Assembly (NCBI RefSeq): GCF_040717445.1
Contig: NZ_JBFEFL010000001.1
Coordinates: 1,240,001 to 1,304,000, forward strand
Length of the DNA stretch: 64,000 nucleotides
Reading direction: 5' to 3'
DNA from: Qipengyuania sp. JC766
GTDB taxonomy: Bacteria; Pseudomonadota; Alphaproteobacteria; Sphingomonadales; Sphingomonadaceae
Positions 16,992-27,575 of this stretch are shown here, in pieces. Under the pieces are notes generated by a model. The model did no database searches and had not been told where the DNA came from. It was given only the letters and a program-made list of their open reading frames with translations. The translations under genes and the position numbers were made by a program. Each line of letters opens with the position of its first letter. The stretch's first letter is position 1.

Positions 16992-17938
16992 CGCGCCATC
17001 GCCTCCGCGGCATCGTCGCTCAAGGCGATGAAGGTGCGACGTTTGTCCATCTCGTCCGCTTCGCGCACCAGTATGCCGTCCTCCACCATCTGCGTGATCC
17101 AGCGCAGCGCGGTGGTCGGCGGCACGTGGGCGGCGATGCACAGGGACGTAACGGACACCCTGGTGTGTTCGGCCCGGGCGGCCGTCAGGTCGAGCAGCAT
17201 GTCCCACGCAGGATCTGCGAACAGCGCATCGTCGAACAGCGCCGCGCGCGAGCGTCGCTTGGCAATGACCTTGCGCACCAGCGCCGCGTCCGGCAGCGGC
17301 GGGCGCGGCTGGCGGATGTAGGCGCGATCTTCCCCGGCAGGCTTGAAAGCCGGGTCGGGCGAGCGGAACCGGAACGCCCCGCCATCGGCCGCAAGCCCCT
17401 GCGCATTCGCCAGTTCGAGCTGGCGGGCGAGCTGCCCCACCTGCTCCGTCAGGCGCAGCAGGCTGATCCGGTCCTCCTCCCCGAACTCGCGCAGGCGCGC
17501 GTCGGGTACGCGGGACAGGGCCCGGCCAAGCGCGACGACCCGGTCCCCCCGGCCAGGATCGACCAGCACGGGCGCCGCGCTGAGCGACAGGCAGCCGAAG
17601 ACCGCGTCGAGCGCGTCCAGCGTAGTCGAAACCAGCAGCCGCGCATCGCACCGGCCCGCGCGCATGTCCGCCCGTTCCAGCGCGGCCAGGCTGCGCGCAT
17701 CGTCCGCTGGGCAATCGACCAGCACGATATCGCCCAGCGCGCGTGCTTCCCCTTCCAGCAGCAGGTCCAGCCCGCCGACCTGCCCGACGCGCAATCCCGC
17801 CGCCAGCGCATCGTCGCGCATCTGGTCGCGCAAGGCCGGCCGGTCGGCGAAGACCGAAACGAACAGCGGCAGGCCGGCGGCATCGTTGGCGGCGTCCGCA
17901 ACCGTTTCGTTCACGGAATAATCGTACTGGGCCTGCAT
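16952..17938 (-). CDS. MarR-like winged-helix regulator with an N-terminal receiver-like region
   Basis: This protein of 328 residues has residues about 240-328 forming a winged helix (VSVTSLCIAAHVPPTTALRW, then the wing EADEMDKRRTFIALS), like MarR proteins. Residues about 20-140 look like a degenerate alpha/beta receiver fold (VSVFADRPALRDQM, DIVLVDCPADD, LLVSTT), and about 150-182 is a short coiled coil. The target is unknown. I chose the ATG at 17938 because AGGAG lies 7 bases upstream; that site sits inside a perfect hairpin (17945-17970). The 3' end overlaps the convergent siroheme gene by 40 bases. Confidence 0.75.
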   Translation of the reverse strand: MQAQYDYSVNETVADAANDAAGLPLFVSVFADRPALRDQMRDDALAAGLRVGQVGGLDLLLEGEARALGDIVLVDCPADDARSLAALERADMRAGRCDARLLVSTTLDALDAVFGCLSLSAAPVLVDPGRGDRVVALGRALSRVPDARLREFGEEDRISLLRLTEQVGQLARQLELANAQGLAADGGAFRFRSPDPAFKPAGEDRAYIRQPRPPLPDAALVRKVIAKRRSRAALFDDALFADPAWDMLLDLTAARAEHTRVSVTSLCIAAHVPPTTALRWITQMVEDGILVREADEMDKRRTFIALSDDAAEAMARYFADKEAAVFAA

Positions 17939-17944
17939 GGATCG

Positions 17945-17975
17945 ACTCCTGTTCTGGTATGAACAGGAGTAGAAC
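17945..17975 (-). promoter_or_regulatory. Perfect palindrome covering the ribosome-binding site of the winged-helix regulator
   Basis: On the minus strand ACTCCTGTTC, a 6-base loop (ATACCA) and GAACAGGAGT form a perfect 10-bp inverted repeat (17945-17970) that ends 6 bases before the start codon. The AGGAG ribosome-binding site lies wholly in the right arm, so in the transcript it would be paired. As DNA it is a good dimer site. The flank also gives GTTC-N7-GTTC (17961-17975), the form of the alphaproteobacterial LexA box. Whether it acts as RNA or as an operator is open. Confidence 0.6.
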
Positions 17976-18006
17976 AAAACGGGATCAGGTCAAGTTCCCG
18001 AATTCG

Positions 18007-18536
18007 TCAGGGGCGAATTTCTATCGGCGTCCCGTCGGGCACGGCGGACCACATTTCCTCGATCTCGGCATTGGTCACCGCGATGCAGCCGTCGGTCCAG
18101 TCGCCCGAAATGCGGTCCAGCGGCGATCCGTTGGGCTGGCCGTGGATGAAGATGTCGCCACCCGGGCTGCGGCCGACCGATTGCGCGAAGGCCCGGTCGC
18201 GCGCATCGGGATAGGAGATGCGCAGCGACAGGTGGTAGGCGCTGTTCGGGTTGCGCGTATCGATGGTGTAGCGGCCTTCGGGCGTGCGCTCGTCCCCTTC
18301 GAATTGCTTGTGGCCCTGCGGCGCATCGCCGAAGGCGATATCGCGATAGGTGCGCAGCGCCCGGCCTTCACGGAACAGGGTCAGCGTCCGGTCCGACTTG
18401 TCGACCAGCAGGAAGTCCGCCGTCTGCGTGAGCGGCGCGTCGGCCGCCTGCGGGGCCACCGCCTCGCGCGGGACGGGGCTGCATCCCGCGGCCAGCGCGA
18501 GCGGCAGAAGCCAGGAAAGGCGCCCGCCCCGCCGCA

Positions 18537-18537
<1 letters not shown>
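18007..18537 (-). CDS. L,D-transpeptidase (YkuD domain) lipoprotein
   Basis: This 176-residue protein has a lipoprotein-type signal (LLPLALAAGC) and a YkuD domain: substrate motif IHGQPNG and catalytic block SGDWTDGCIAVTNAE, with the nucleophile Cys in GCI. Enzymes of this type make 3-3 peptidoglycan cross-links or attach proteins to the wall. The start overlaps the purA stop (TGATG), so it is translated from the purA message. Confidence 0.88.
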
Positions 18538-19826
<1,289 letters not shown>

Positions 19827-20044
19827 ACTCGATCATCCTTCGTTACCCGCGCCTGGGGGAGACATGGACCGCATGGACCACTGTCCTGGAGCGAAAAACC
19901 GCGGGGGTCGTCATCACCGGCTCCGGCGCGGCGCTATGGCATGGGCGGGCCGTGTAGGAAACGCCTTTTCGGGCCAATATTCCGGCACGCGGCAGGGGAC
20001 ATAAATGCGCGCATGTGCGTTGGTCGGCAAAAGAAGGAGTTTGC

Positions 20045-20863
20045 ATGACCGACCAACCCACCCTCACCCTCAACGACGACCGCCAGATCCCGCAGCTGGG
20101 ATTCGGCACGTGGAACATCGACCCGTCCGAGGCGGCGCAGGCCGTCTCCACCGCGCTGGAAGCGGGATACTGGCTGGTCGATACCGCCGCGATCTACAAG
20201 AACGAGGAAGGCGTCGGCAAAGGCATCGGCGACTGGTCCGACATCTTCCTGCAGACCAAGATCTGGAACGAGAGCCAGGGATACGACCGCACGCTGAAGG
20301 CGGCGGACAAGTGCCTCGACCGGCTGGGCCGCGAACACGTGGACATGCTGCTGATCCACTGGCCGCAACCCGAGCGCGGCCTGTTCGTGGACACCTGGAA
20401 GGCGCTGATCGAACTGCGCGACCAGGGCAAGGCGAAGTCCATCGGCGTGTCCAACTTCCGCGAAGAAGACCTGAAGCGCATCGTGGACGAGACGGGCGTG
20501 GTCCCCGCGCTCAACCAGATCGAGCTGCACCCCAGCTTCCAGCAGCGCGACATGCGCAAGGTGCACGAGGAAATGGGCATCGTGACGCAGAGCTGGTCCC
20601 CGCTGGGACAGGGCGACACGATGAACGCCGATGCGATCAAGTCGCTGGCCGAGGAAACCGGCCAGTCGGCAGCCGCCATCGTCATCCGCTGGCACATCCA
20701 GCACGGCCTGTCGGTCCTGCCGCGTTCGACCAACCCGGATCACATCCGCGACAATTTCACCGCGCTCGATTTCGAACTGACGGATGAGCAGATGGCGAAG
20801 ATTGACGAACTGGATTCGGCCGACGGCCGGATCGGCCCGGAACCGGGCAAGTTCAACGACTGA
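20045..20863 (+). CDS. Aldo/keto reductase
   Basis: This 272-residue NADPH-dependent reductase is a (beta/alpha)8 barrel. The catalytic tetrad is complete: Asp46 and Tyr51 in WLVDTAAIYKNE, Lys72 in QTKIW and His105 in LLIHWP. The cofactor-binding C-terminal block VLPRSTNPDHIRDN is present. It most resembles 2,5-diketo-gluconate-reductase-like members; the substrate cannot be stated. GAAGGAG precedes the ATG. It lies on the plus strand between purA and hisZ, which are both on the minus strand. Confidence 0.9.
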   Translation: MTDQPTLTLNDDRQIPQLGFGTWNIDPSEAAQAVSTALEAGYWLVDTAAIYKNEEGVGKGIGDWSDIFLQTKIWNESQGYDRTLKAADKCLDRLGREHVDMLLIHWPQPERGLFVDTWKALIELRDQGKAKSIGVSNFREEDLKRIVDETGVVPALNQIELHPSFQQRDMRKVHEEMGIVTQSWSPLGQGDTMNADAIKSLAEETGQSAAAIVIRWHIQHGLSVLPRSTNPDHIRDNFTALDFELTDEQMAKIDELDSADGRIGPEPGKFND

Positions 20864-20896
20864 TCCCGAAAACCGGTTCTGGCAGGCGGCGGTGTC

Positions 20897-22000
20897 TCAG
20901 ATGAGGACCGCCGCTTCGCCGTCCAGCCGGTAGGAACAGCCCAGCGTCGCCGCATCGTCGCGGTCCGAGGTGGCGCCGACGGTGCGCCATCCTTCGGAGC
21001 GCAGCCTTGCGGCGGCTTTCGTATCGTGGCCCGGCGGGCAGAAGACGAGCTTGCGTGTTTCCGCCTCCGGCAGCACCGGCAGCAGCCGGTTGGCGTAGAG
21101 CGAGAAGCCGGTCGCCAGTTCGAAGGACCCGCGGATTCGGTAGGTGCCGCCGCGGCCCAGCGCCTCGCGCGCGCCCTTGGCGTAAAGCGTGAAGCCGAAC
21201 CAGCTCTGGTATTCGAAACCGTGCCGCTCGCTCGGGTCCAGCGTGATGCGCGCCCGGTTGCCGATACGGCTCGCCACGGTGCGCAGGCCCGCGATACGGC
21301 TGGAGAGCGCCCCGCCCGCGTCGATCGCCGCGAGCTGCTCGATCGCTTCATCGAACGGGCCGGCGGCATAGAGCAGCGGCAGGTAGGCCTCGCCGCCCGC
21401 ATCGCGCAGGCCGCCGGCGTCCTTGGTGTCCAGTTCGCGCCGCACCGCCGCACGCTGGTCATCGGCGAGCGGGAAGACGTTTTCGGACAGCACGTCCACC
21501 AGGTCGGGCAGGGTGAGGTCGATGGAAATGTCGCTGGCACCGGCGCGCTCCAGCGCCTCGATCGCGACCAGCGCGATCTCGCAGGCGGCGTCCACGCTGT
21601 CGCTGCCGATCAGTTCGGCGCCGATCTGGAGGCGCTGGCGCACCGGGTCCAGCTGGTCGCCCGCGATCCGCATGACCTCGCCCGCGTAGCACAGGCGCAA
21701 GGGGCGCGGCGCGTCGCGCAGGCTGGTCGCGGCGATGCGGCCAACCTGCACGGTCATGTCCCCGCGCAGCGCGAGCGTGCGCAGGCTGGCGGGATCGGTG
21801 AAGCGGAACAGGTCCTGCGCGCTGACTCCTTCCATGCGTTCGGTCATGGACCGTTCAAATTCCACCAGCGGCGGACGGACGCGGTCGTAACCGTGCATGT
21901 CCATCACGTGCAGCGCCTCGCGCATGGCGAGGGTGAGGATGCGGGCCTCTTCGGGCAGGCGGTCGGACAGGCCCTCGGGCAGGAGATCGTCTTGGGTCAT
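20897..22000 (-). CDS. hisZ: ATP phosphoribosyltransferase regulatory subunit
   Basis: This 367-residue protein is homologous to histidyl-tRNA synthetase catalytic domains (RPPLVEFERSMTERM, FRFTDPASLRTLALRGDMTVQVGR) but has no anticodon-binding domain. That is the HisZ form, which regulates the short HisG in the first step of histidine synthesis. hisG is not in the window. It is read in the same direction as serA upstream (85-base gap) and purA downstream. Confidence 0.88.
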   Translation of the reverse strand: MTQDDLLPEGLSDRLPEEARILTLAMREALHVMDMHGYDRVRPPLVEFERSMTERMEGVSAQDLFRFTDPASLRTLALRGDMTVQVGRIAATSLRDAPRPLRLCYAGEVMRIAGDQLDPVRQRLQIGAELIGSDSVDAACEIALVAIEALERAGASDISIDLTLPDLVDVLSENVFPLADDQRAAVRRELDTKDAGGLRDAGGEAYLPLLYAAGPFDEAIEQLAAIDAGGALSSRIAGLRTVASRIGNRARITLDPSERHGFEYQSWFGFTLYAKGAREALGRGGTYRIRGSFELATGFSLYANRLLPVLPEAETRKLVFCPPGHDTKAAARLRSEGWRTVGATSDRDDAATLGCSYRLDGEAAVLI

Positions 22001-22085
22001 TGCGCGCCCGCCCTAGCCGCGCCGCCATCCGCGCGAAAGCGGGAATGACGGCGGGCCGGGAAATGGGGCGCGAAAGGAGGCCGGA

Positions 22086-23672
22086 TCAGAACTCCAGCGG
22101 GATGACGGTCTTCACGCCTTCAAGCGCTTCGGCCCGGGCCACGATCTCGGGCGAGATCGGCTGGTCGACACTCAGCAGAACGACCGCTTCCCCGCCCGCC
22201 TCGCGCCGGCCGAGGTTGAAGTTGCCGATGTTGATGCCCGCCTCGCCCAACAGCGAACCGATGCGGCCGATGAAGCCGGGTGCGTCCTCGTTCACGACGT
22301 AGAGCATGTGCCCGTCGAGATTGGCCTCCACCCGCACGCCGAAGATTTCCACCAGCCGCGGCGCGTCGCTGCCGAACAGCGTGCCGGACACCGACCGGTC
22401 GCCTTCGCTGGTGCCCACGCCCACGCGCACCAGCGTGCTATAGGCGCCTTCGCGCTCGTTGCGGATCTCGCGCACTTCCAGCCCGCGTTCCTTGGCGAGA
22501 TAGGGCGCGTTGACCATGTTCACCGTGTCCGAATAGCGGCGCATGAAGCCCGCCAGCACGGCGCCGGTGATGGGCTTGCCGTTCAGCTGCGCGGCGGCGC
22601 CTTCGCGCTCCACGCTGATCTGCGTCAGGTTGCCGTGCGCCAATTGCCCGACCAGCGAGCCCAGCTTTTCAGCCAGCGCCATGTAGGGCCGCAGCTTGGG
22701 CGCTTCCTCGGCGCTGAGGCTGGGCATGTTGAGCGCGTTGGTGACGCCGCCGCTGACGAGGTAGTCGCTCATCTGCTCGGCCACCTGCAGCGCGACATTG
22801 ACCTGCGCTTCGGTGGTGGACGCGCCGAGATGCGGGGTGGAGACGAAACCCGGCGTGCCGAACAGCGGGCTTTCCTTGGCCGGTTCGGTCTCGAACACGT
22901 CGAGCGCCGCGCCCGCAACGTGCCCGCTGTCCAGCATGTCCTTGAGCGCGGCTTCGTCGATCAGGCCGCCGCGCGCGCAATTGACGATGCGCACGCCCTT
23001 CTTCGTCTTCGCCAGGTTCTCGCGACCCAGGATATTCCGCGTCTGGTCCGTCAGCGGGGTGTGGAGCGTGATGAAATCTGCGCGCGCGAGCAGTCCGTCG
23101 AGATCGACCTTCTCGATCCCCAGTTCCACCGCGCGGTCTTCCGTCAGGAAGGGATCGTAGGCGATGACCTTCATCCGCAGCCCCTGCGCGCGGCTGGCGA
23201 CGATGGAGCCGATATTGCCCGCGCCGATCAGGCCCAGCGTCTTGCCGGTCACTTCCACGCCCATGAAGTCGCTCTTGGGCCATTCGCCCGCCTGCGTGCG
23301 GCGGTCGGCGGCGGGGATCTGGCGAGCGAGCGCCATGATCATCGCTATGGCGTGTTCCGCCGTGGTGATCGAATTGCCGAACGGCGTGTTCATCACGACC
23401 ACGCCCTTCCCGCTGGCATAGGGGATGTCGACATTGTCGACCCCGATGCCCGCGCGGCCGACGACCTTGAGGTTGGTCGCGGCATCGAGGATGTCGGCGG
23501 TCACCTTGGTGGCAGAGCGGATGGCGAGGCCGTCATATTCGCCGATCACGGCTTTGAGTTCGTCCGGCGTCATGCCGGGCTTCACGTCCACCTCGCAGCC
23601 GCGCTCCTCGAAGATGGCGGCGGCCTGCGGGTCGAGCTTGTCGGAAATCAGGACTTTGGGTTTCTGGGACAC
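22086..23672 (-). CDS. serA: D-3-phosphoglycerate dehydrogenase
   Basis: This 528-residue long-form SerA catalyses the first step of serine synthesis. It has the catalytic domain (VVGRAGIGVDNVDI), an NAD-binding Rossmann motif (GLIGAGNIGSIVA), the catalytic Arg/Glu/His series (NCARGGLIDE, STPHLGAST), then an intervening domain and a C-terminal ACT domain (MLYVVNEDAPGFIGRIGSLL). The start is a GTG at 23672 with GAGGAG seven bases upstream; no ATG fits. It follows serC by 97 bases. Confidence 0.96.
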   Translation of the reverse strand: MSQKPKVLISDKLDPQAAAIFEERGCEVDVKPGMTPDELKAVIGEYDGLAIRSATKVTADILDAATNLKVVGRAGIGVDNVDIPYASGKGVVVMNTPFGNSITTAEHAIAMIMALARQIPAADRRTQAGEWPKSDFMGVEVTGKTLGLIGAGNIGSIVASRAQGLRMKVIAYDPFLTEDRAVELGIEKVDLDGLLARADFITLHTPLTDQTRNILGRENLAKTKKGVRIVNCARGGLIDEAALKDMLDSGHVAGAALDVFETEPAKESPLFGTPGFVSTPHLGASTTEAQVNVALQVAEQMSDYLVSGGVTNALNMPSLSAEEAPKLRPYMALAEKLGSLVGQLAHGNLTQISVEREGAAAQLNGKPITGAVLAGFMRRYSDTVNMVNAPYLAKERGLEVREIRNEREGAYSTLVRVGVGTSEGDRSVSGTLFGSDAPRLVEIFGVRVEANLDGHMLYVVNEDAPGFIGRIGSLLGEAGINIGNFNLGRREAGGEAVVLLSVDQPISPEIVARAEALEGVKTVIPLEF

Positions 23673-23769
23673 GGTCGGTCTCCTCGTCGTCCCGGTCGGG
23701 CCGGGATATGTCTGCACATCGGGGAAAGGGGCGCGCGGCCACGCGGACCGCGCGCGATAACTGGAAGGG

Positions 23770-24939
23770 TCAGGCGCCGGCCTTGACCTGGTGGTAGGCC
23801 CACTCGATCCAGGGCAGCAGGCGCTTCACGTCCTCCTGCTCGACCGTGCCGCCGCACCACACGCGCAAGGACGGCGGCGCGTCGCGATAGCCGTTGAAAT
23901 CGTACCCGACGCCGCGTTCCTCCAGCATCTTGACGATTGTCTTAGGCACGCCCGCCTTGTCCTCGTCGGACAGGCCATCGTACCACTCGCCCTGGAAGAC
24001 GAAGCACACGCCGGTGTTGGTCCGCTTGGCAGGGTCGGAGACCATGTTGCGCAGCCACGGCGTCGCCTCGATCCAGTCGGTCAGGACCTTCGCATTGGCG
24101 TCGGCCCGTTCGAACAGCGCGGTGCGCCCGCCGATCGACTTCGCCCATTCCAGCGCGGCGATGTAATCCTCGGTCGCCAGCAGGCTCGGCGTGTTGATCG
24201 TCGCGCCTTCGAAGATGCCGGTGTTGATCTTGCCGCCCTTCTTCATGCGGAACAGCTTGGGCAGCGGCCATTCGGGATCGTAGCTCTCGATCCGCTCCAC
24301 CGCCTTCGGGCTCAGGATCAGCATCCCGTGCTGCGCTTCGGAGCCCATCACCTTCTGCCAGGAATAGGTCGTGGCATCGAGCTTGGGCCAGTCCATCTCC
24401 TGCGCGAAGATGGCGCTGGTGGCATCGTTGATGGTGATGCCCTCGCGCCCTTCGGCCAGCCAGTCCGTGTCCGGGATACGCGCGCCCGACGTCGTGCCGT
24501 TCCAGGTGAAGACGACGTCGTTTTCCTGCGGGATCTGCGCAAGGTCGGGGATCTCCCCGTAATCGGCGTCCAGCACCTGCAGGCGGGGCAGCTTCAGCTG
24601 CTTCACCGCGTCCTGGATCCACACGTTGCCGAAGCTTTCCCACGCAGCGACCGTGGCCGGGCGCGCGGGATCGAGCATGCTCCACATCGCCGCCTCGATC
24701 GCGCCGGTATCGGACGCGGGCATGATGCCGACGAGGTAGTCGTCCGGGATGCCGAGCAGTTCCTTCGACAGGTCGATGGCGTATTTCAGCCGCGCCTTGC
24801 CCACCGCGGAACGGTGCGAACGGCCGAGCGATTCGGTGTGCAGCTTGTCGAGGGACCAGCCCGGGAACTTGACCGTGGGACCGGAAGAAAATTGCGGACG
24901 ATCCGGCTTCAGCGCCGGTTCGCTAACGTGTTCAGTCAT
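23770..24939 (-). CDS. serC: Phosphoserine aminotransferase
   Basis: This 389-residue PLP enzyme transfers an amino group to 3-phosphohydroxypyruvate. The N-terminal block RPQFSSGPTVKFPGW, the region around the PLP lysine (TYSWQKVMGSEAQHGML) and the phosphate-binding HRSAVGKARL fit the SerC type found in alphaproteobacteria. The ATG at 24939 has AAGGAGAG upstream. It heads the serC-serA-hisZ series and is divergent from the glycosyltransferase across a 170-base region that holds both promoters. Confidence 0.95.
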   Translation of the reverse strand: MTEHVSEPALKPDRPQFSSGPTVKFPGWSLDKLHTESLGRSHRSAVGKARLKYAIDLSKELLGIPDDYLVGIMPASDTGAIEAAMWSMLDPARPATVAAWESFGNVWIQDAVKQLKLPRLQVLDADYGEIPDLAQIPQENDVVFTWNGTTSGARIPDTDWLAEGREGITINDATSAIFAQEMDWPKLDATTYSWQKVMGSEAQHGMLILSPKAVERIESYDPEWPLPKLFRMKKGGKINTGIFEGATINTPSLLATEDYIAALEWAKSIGGRTALFERADANAKVLTDWIEATPWLRNMVSDPAKRTNTGVCFVFQGEWYDGLSDEDKAGVPKTIVKMLEERGVGYDFNGYRDAPPSLRVWCGGTVEQEDVKRLLPWIEWAYHQVKAGA

Positions 24940-25109
24940 GTATTCTCTCCTTGCAGAGAGCTCGCGCGGCGTTGGGACCGCGTGGCCCACATGCGGCCCT
25001 AGAGACGGCGCACGGCATGTCAAACGATCATTGCCGCGCGGTGGGGGATGGCAGGCGGGATAGCGCTTCGACCTCGCCAAAGCGCGCCGCAGCGCCTAGA
25101 TGCCGGAGC

Positions 25110-26264
25110 ATGGACGTGACCGACCTGCGCATCGCGCTCTTCAGCGGCAACTACAACTACACCCGCGACGGGGCCAACCAGGCGCTCAACCGGCTGGTGG
25201 GCACGCTGCTGGATCGCGGCGCAGCGGTGCGCGTCTATTCGCCCAAGGTGGCCGAGCCCGATTTCGAACCGACCGGCGACCTCGTGAACGTGCCCAACAT
25301 CCGCATGCCGGTGAAGGGGCGCGGGGAATACCGCCTGCCGACCGGCATCAACGACGAGGTGCGCGCCGACTTGGAAGCGTTCGCGCCCAACACGCTGCAC
25401 CTGTCCTCGCCCGATTTCGCCGCGCAGGCGGCGCTCAAATGGGCGCGCAAGCGGGACATCCCCGTGCTGGCGAGCGTGCACACCCGGTTCGAGACCTATC
25501 CGCGCTACTACGGGCTGGGTTTCCTGGAAGGCTTCGTCGAGGCGATGCTGCGCCGCTTCTATCGCAAGTGCGATGCGCTGGTCGCGCCGTCCGAAAGCCA
25601 GGTGCAGACCTTGATCGAGCAGCGGATGCATTCGGACATCTCGATCTGGTCGCGCGGGGTGGACCGCGCCGTGTTCGCCTCGGACAAGCGGGATCTCGAC
25701 TGGCGCCGCCAGCACGGACTCGCCGACGACGACGTGGCGATCGTCTTCCTCGGCCGGCTGGTCATGGAAAAGGGGCTGGAGCCGTTTGCCGACACGATCA
25801 TCGAACTGCGCAAGCTGCAGGCCCCGCACAAGGTGCTGGTGATCGGAGACGGGCCGGCGCGCGGCTGGTTCGAAAAGGCCTTGCCGGGCGGCATCTTCGT
25901 CGGCTTCCAGACCGGACCGGATCTCGGCCGGGCGCTGGCGAGCGGCGACATCTTCTTCAACCCGTCCGTGACCGAAACCTTCGGCAATGTGACGCTGGAA
26001 GCCATGGCCTGCGGCCTGCCGGTCGTGGCCGCCGGCGCGACGGGCAGCACCAGCCTGGTCCGGCCGGGACAGACCGGGACGATCGTTCCCGAAGGCACGC
26101 CGAAAGCGTTTGCCGCCGCCCTCGCCCCCTATTGCAACGACGACGCGCTGCGCCGCGCGCATGGACGGGCGGGCGAGGAACGCAGCAAGGAATTCAGCTG
26201 GGACGCGATCAACGACGCGGTGGCGCAGACCTACCTGCGCCTCCACGCCGAACGCGGCCGCTAG
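25110..26264 (+). CDS. Glycosyltransferase family 4 protein
   Basis: This 384-residue GT-B enzyme has an N-terminal acceptor domain (FSGNYNYTRDGANQALNRLV) and a C-terminal sugar-nucleotide domain with the E-x7-E signature (ETFGNVTLEAMACGLPVVA) and VFLGRLVMEKGLEPF. Related enzymes build glycolipids or polysaccharides; donor and acceptor are not evident here. The ATG at 25110 keeps the conserved N-terminus. Its stop meets the convergent membrane-protein gene with one base between. Confidence 0.88.
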   Translation: MDVTDLRIALFSGNYNYTRDGANQALNRLVGTLLDRGAAVRVYSPKVAEPDFEPTGDLVNVPNIRMPVKGRGEYRLPTGINDEVRADLEAFAPNTLHLSSPDFAAQAALKWARKRDIPVLASVHTRFETYPRYYGLGFLEGFVEAMLRRFYRKCDALVAPSESQVQTLIEQRMHSDISIWSRGVDRAVFASDKRDLDWRRQHGLADDDVAIVFLGRLVMEKGLEPFADTIIELRKLQAPHKVLVIGDGPARGWFEKALPGGIFVGFQTGPDLGRALASGDIFFNPSVTETFGNVTLEAMACGLPVVAAGATGSTSLVRPGQTGTIVPEGTPKAFAAALAPYCNDDALRRAHGRAGEERSKEFSWDAINDAVAQTYLRLHAERGR

Positions 26265-26265
26265 G

Positions 26266-26718
26266 TCAGCGCAGCACCCCGCGCCTCGCCATCGCGCGCG
26301 AATACAGGATCAGGAAAATCTCGATCGCGAAGATCGCGACCGTCATCACCAGTTGCAGCCCCGCCATAGACGTCCCGGGCATCGGGTCGCTGAACTGCAT
26401 CGAGAACGACGCGACCGTGCCGAGGAAACTCAGGATGAAAACGTAATAGGCGAAGCCCGACCGCAGCAGCAGCAGGATCGAACCCAGCACCGCCCCCCAG
26501 ATGCCGATCGCCCAGGCGAATTCGAACCACAGCGGACGGCTTTCGAAATAGGCGATCATGGTCTGCGTGCTGACACCGGTCATTTCCGCGGCCGCCGCCA
26601 GGTAATCGGCATTCGCCAGCTGCGTCTGGATATAGTCGTTGGCTCCGCCCGCGTGCCACAGCAGCGATACGATCCCCACGACCCACAGATGCCAGGGCGT
26701 TCCCCTACGTTCGTTCAT
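26266..26718 (-). CDS. Hypothetical four-helix inner-membrane protein
   Basis: This 150-residue protein has four hydrophobic segments: HLWVVGIVSLLWHAGGA, FEFAWAIGIWGAVLGSILL, YYVFILSFLGTVASF and LVMTVAIFAIEIFLILYS. A soluble loop (YIQTQLANADYLAAAAEM) lies between the first two. I recognise no function. A strong site (GGAGGG) precedes the ATG. It converges tightly with the glycosyltransferase gene, but nothing ties the two together functionally. Confidence 0.7.
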   Translation of the reverse strand: MNERRGTPWHLWVVGIVSLLWHAGGANDYIQTQLANADYLAAAAEMTGVSTQTMIAYFESRPLWFEFAWAIGIWGAVLGSILLLLRSGFAYYVFILSFLGTVASFSMQFSDPMPGTSMAGLQLVMTVAIFAIEIFLILYSRAMARRGVLR

Positions 26719-26921
26719 ATAACCCTCCCCTCCCGAAAGGTGATGCGACCGCGTGCAGGATACTCCCCTTCGCCGCGACCGCCAAACGCGTTAACGCTCG
26801 CGGGTCGGACGCGCGGAAAATTGACCTCGCTCACGAAGCCGCTCATGCTGAAGCTGTCGAAAGGGTCGCGCTTTTCGGGGACGGTCGGGGCCGGAACCAC
26901 CGAACGGATTGGGGGACACCG

Positions 26922-27491
26922 ATGGCGTTTTTCAGGATTTGCGCGATGGCTGCTTGTGTTCTGGCAGTGGGGCTGGCGGTCGCCCCGGCACCGGCCAGGG
27001 CGCAGACGAAGGACCAATGCGACGCGGCCTACCTGGCGATCTTCGATGCGCTGGACCATCGCGGTCCGAACAAGCCCTATGTCTCCGAAGAGGCGCAGGA
27101 ATGGGCGCTCGATTACCAGGGCCGGCACCGGCGGGGCGAATTGTGCGATACCCTGCCCCCCGGCTATCCACCTGCCGAGGATGCGGCCGAAGACCCTCTC
27201 GCGGCCATGCAGGAGGGTACCGCCGCCCTCAGATCGCTGGTCGCCGAAACGGCCTTCAAGTCCGGCATGGTCAATATCAGGGAAGGCTACCGCGAAGCGG
27301 GCATCGCCAGTTTCAAGAAAGCCTGCGACCTCGATCACGCCGACGGATGCTATGCCTACGCGACCTATCTTGGGTTGCAGATGAGCGACTTCGAGGCCCC
27401 CGAAGTGGTCGCCACCACCCAGAAGGCGTGCAGGTTGGGAAGTGAAGAGGCCTGCGAGTCCGAGCGCGAGCGCACCGGAGCCGCTCGATAG
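26922..27491 (+). CDS. Secreted protein with a Sel1-like repeat region
   Basis: This 189-residue protein has a Sec signal peptide (FFRICAMAACVLAVGLAVAPAPARA, cleavage after ARA near residue 27). The C-terminal part, from about residue 120, resembles Sel1/TPR-like repeats (REGYREAGIASFKKACDLDH and VATTQKACRLGSEEACE), with paired cysteines as in Cys-rich Sel1 proteins. It is probably periplasmic and involved in protein contacts; no more specific role is visible. The 200 bases before it show no other gene. Confidence 0.65.
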   Translation: MAFFRICAMAACVLAVGLAVAPAPARAQTKDQCDAAYLAIFDALDHRGPNKPYVSEEAQEWALDYQGRHRRGELCDTLPPGYPPAEDAAEDPLAAMQEGTAALRSLVAETAFKSGMVNIREGYREAGIASFKKACDLDHADGCYAYATYLGLQMSDFEAPEVVATTQKACRLGSEEACESERERTGAAR

Positions 27492-27575
27492 GGTCTTGCG
27501 TTAGGGCTGCCGGTTCGGTGGCCGCCCGCATCGATGCGATGGCCAAACGCATCGGCGCTCCCTACATCGCCCGCC

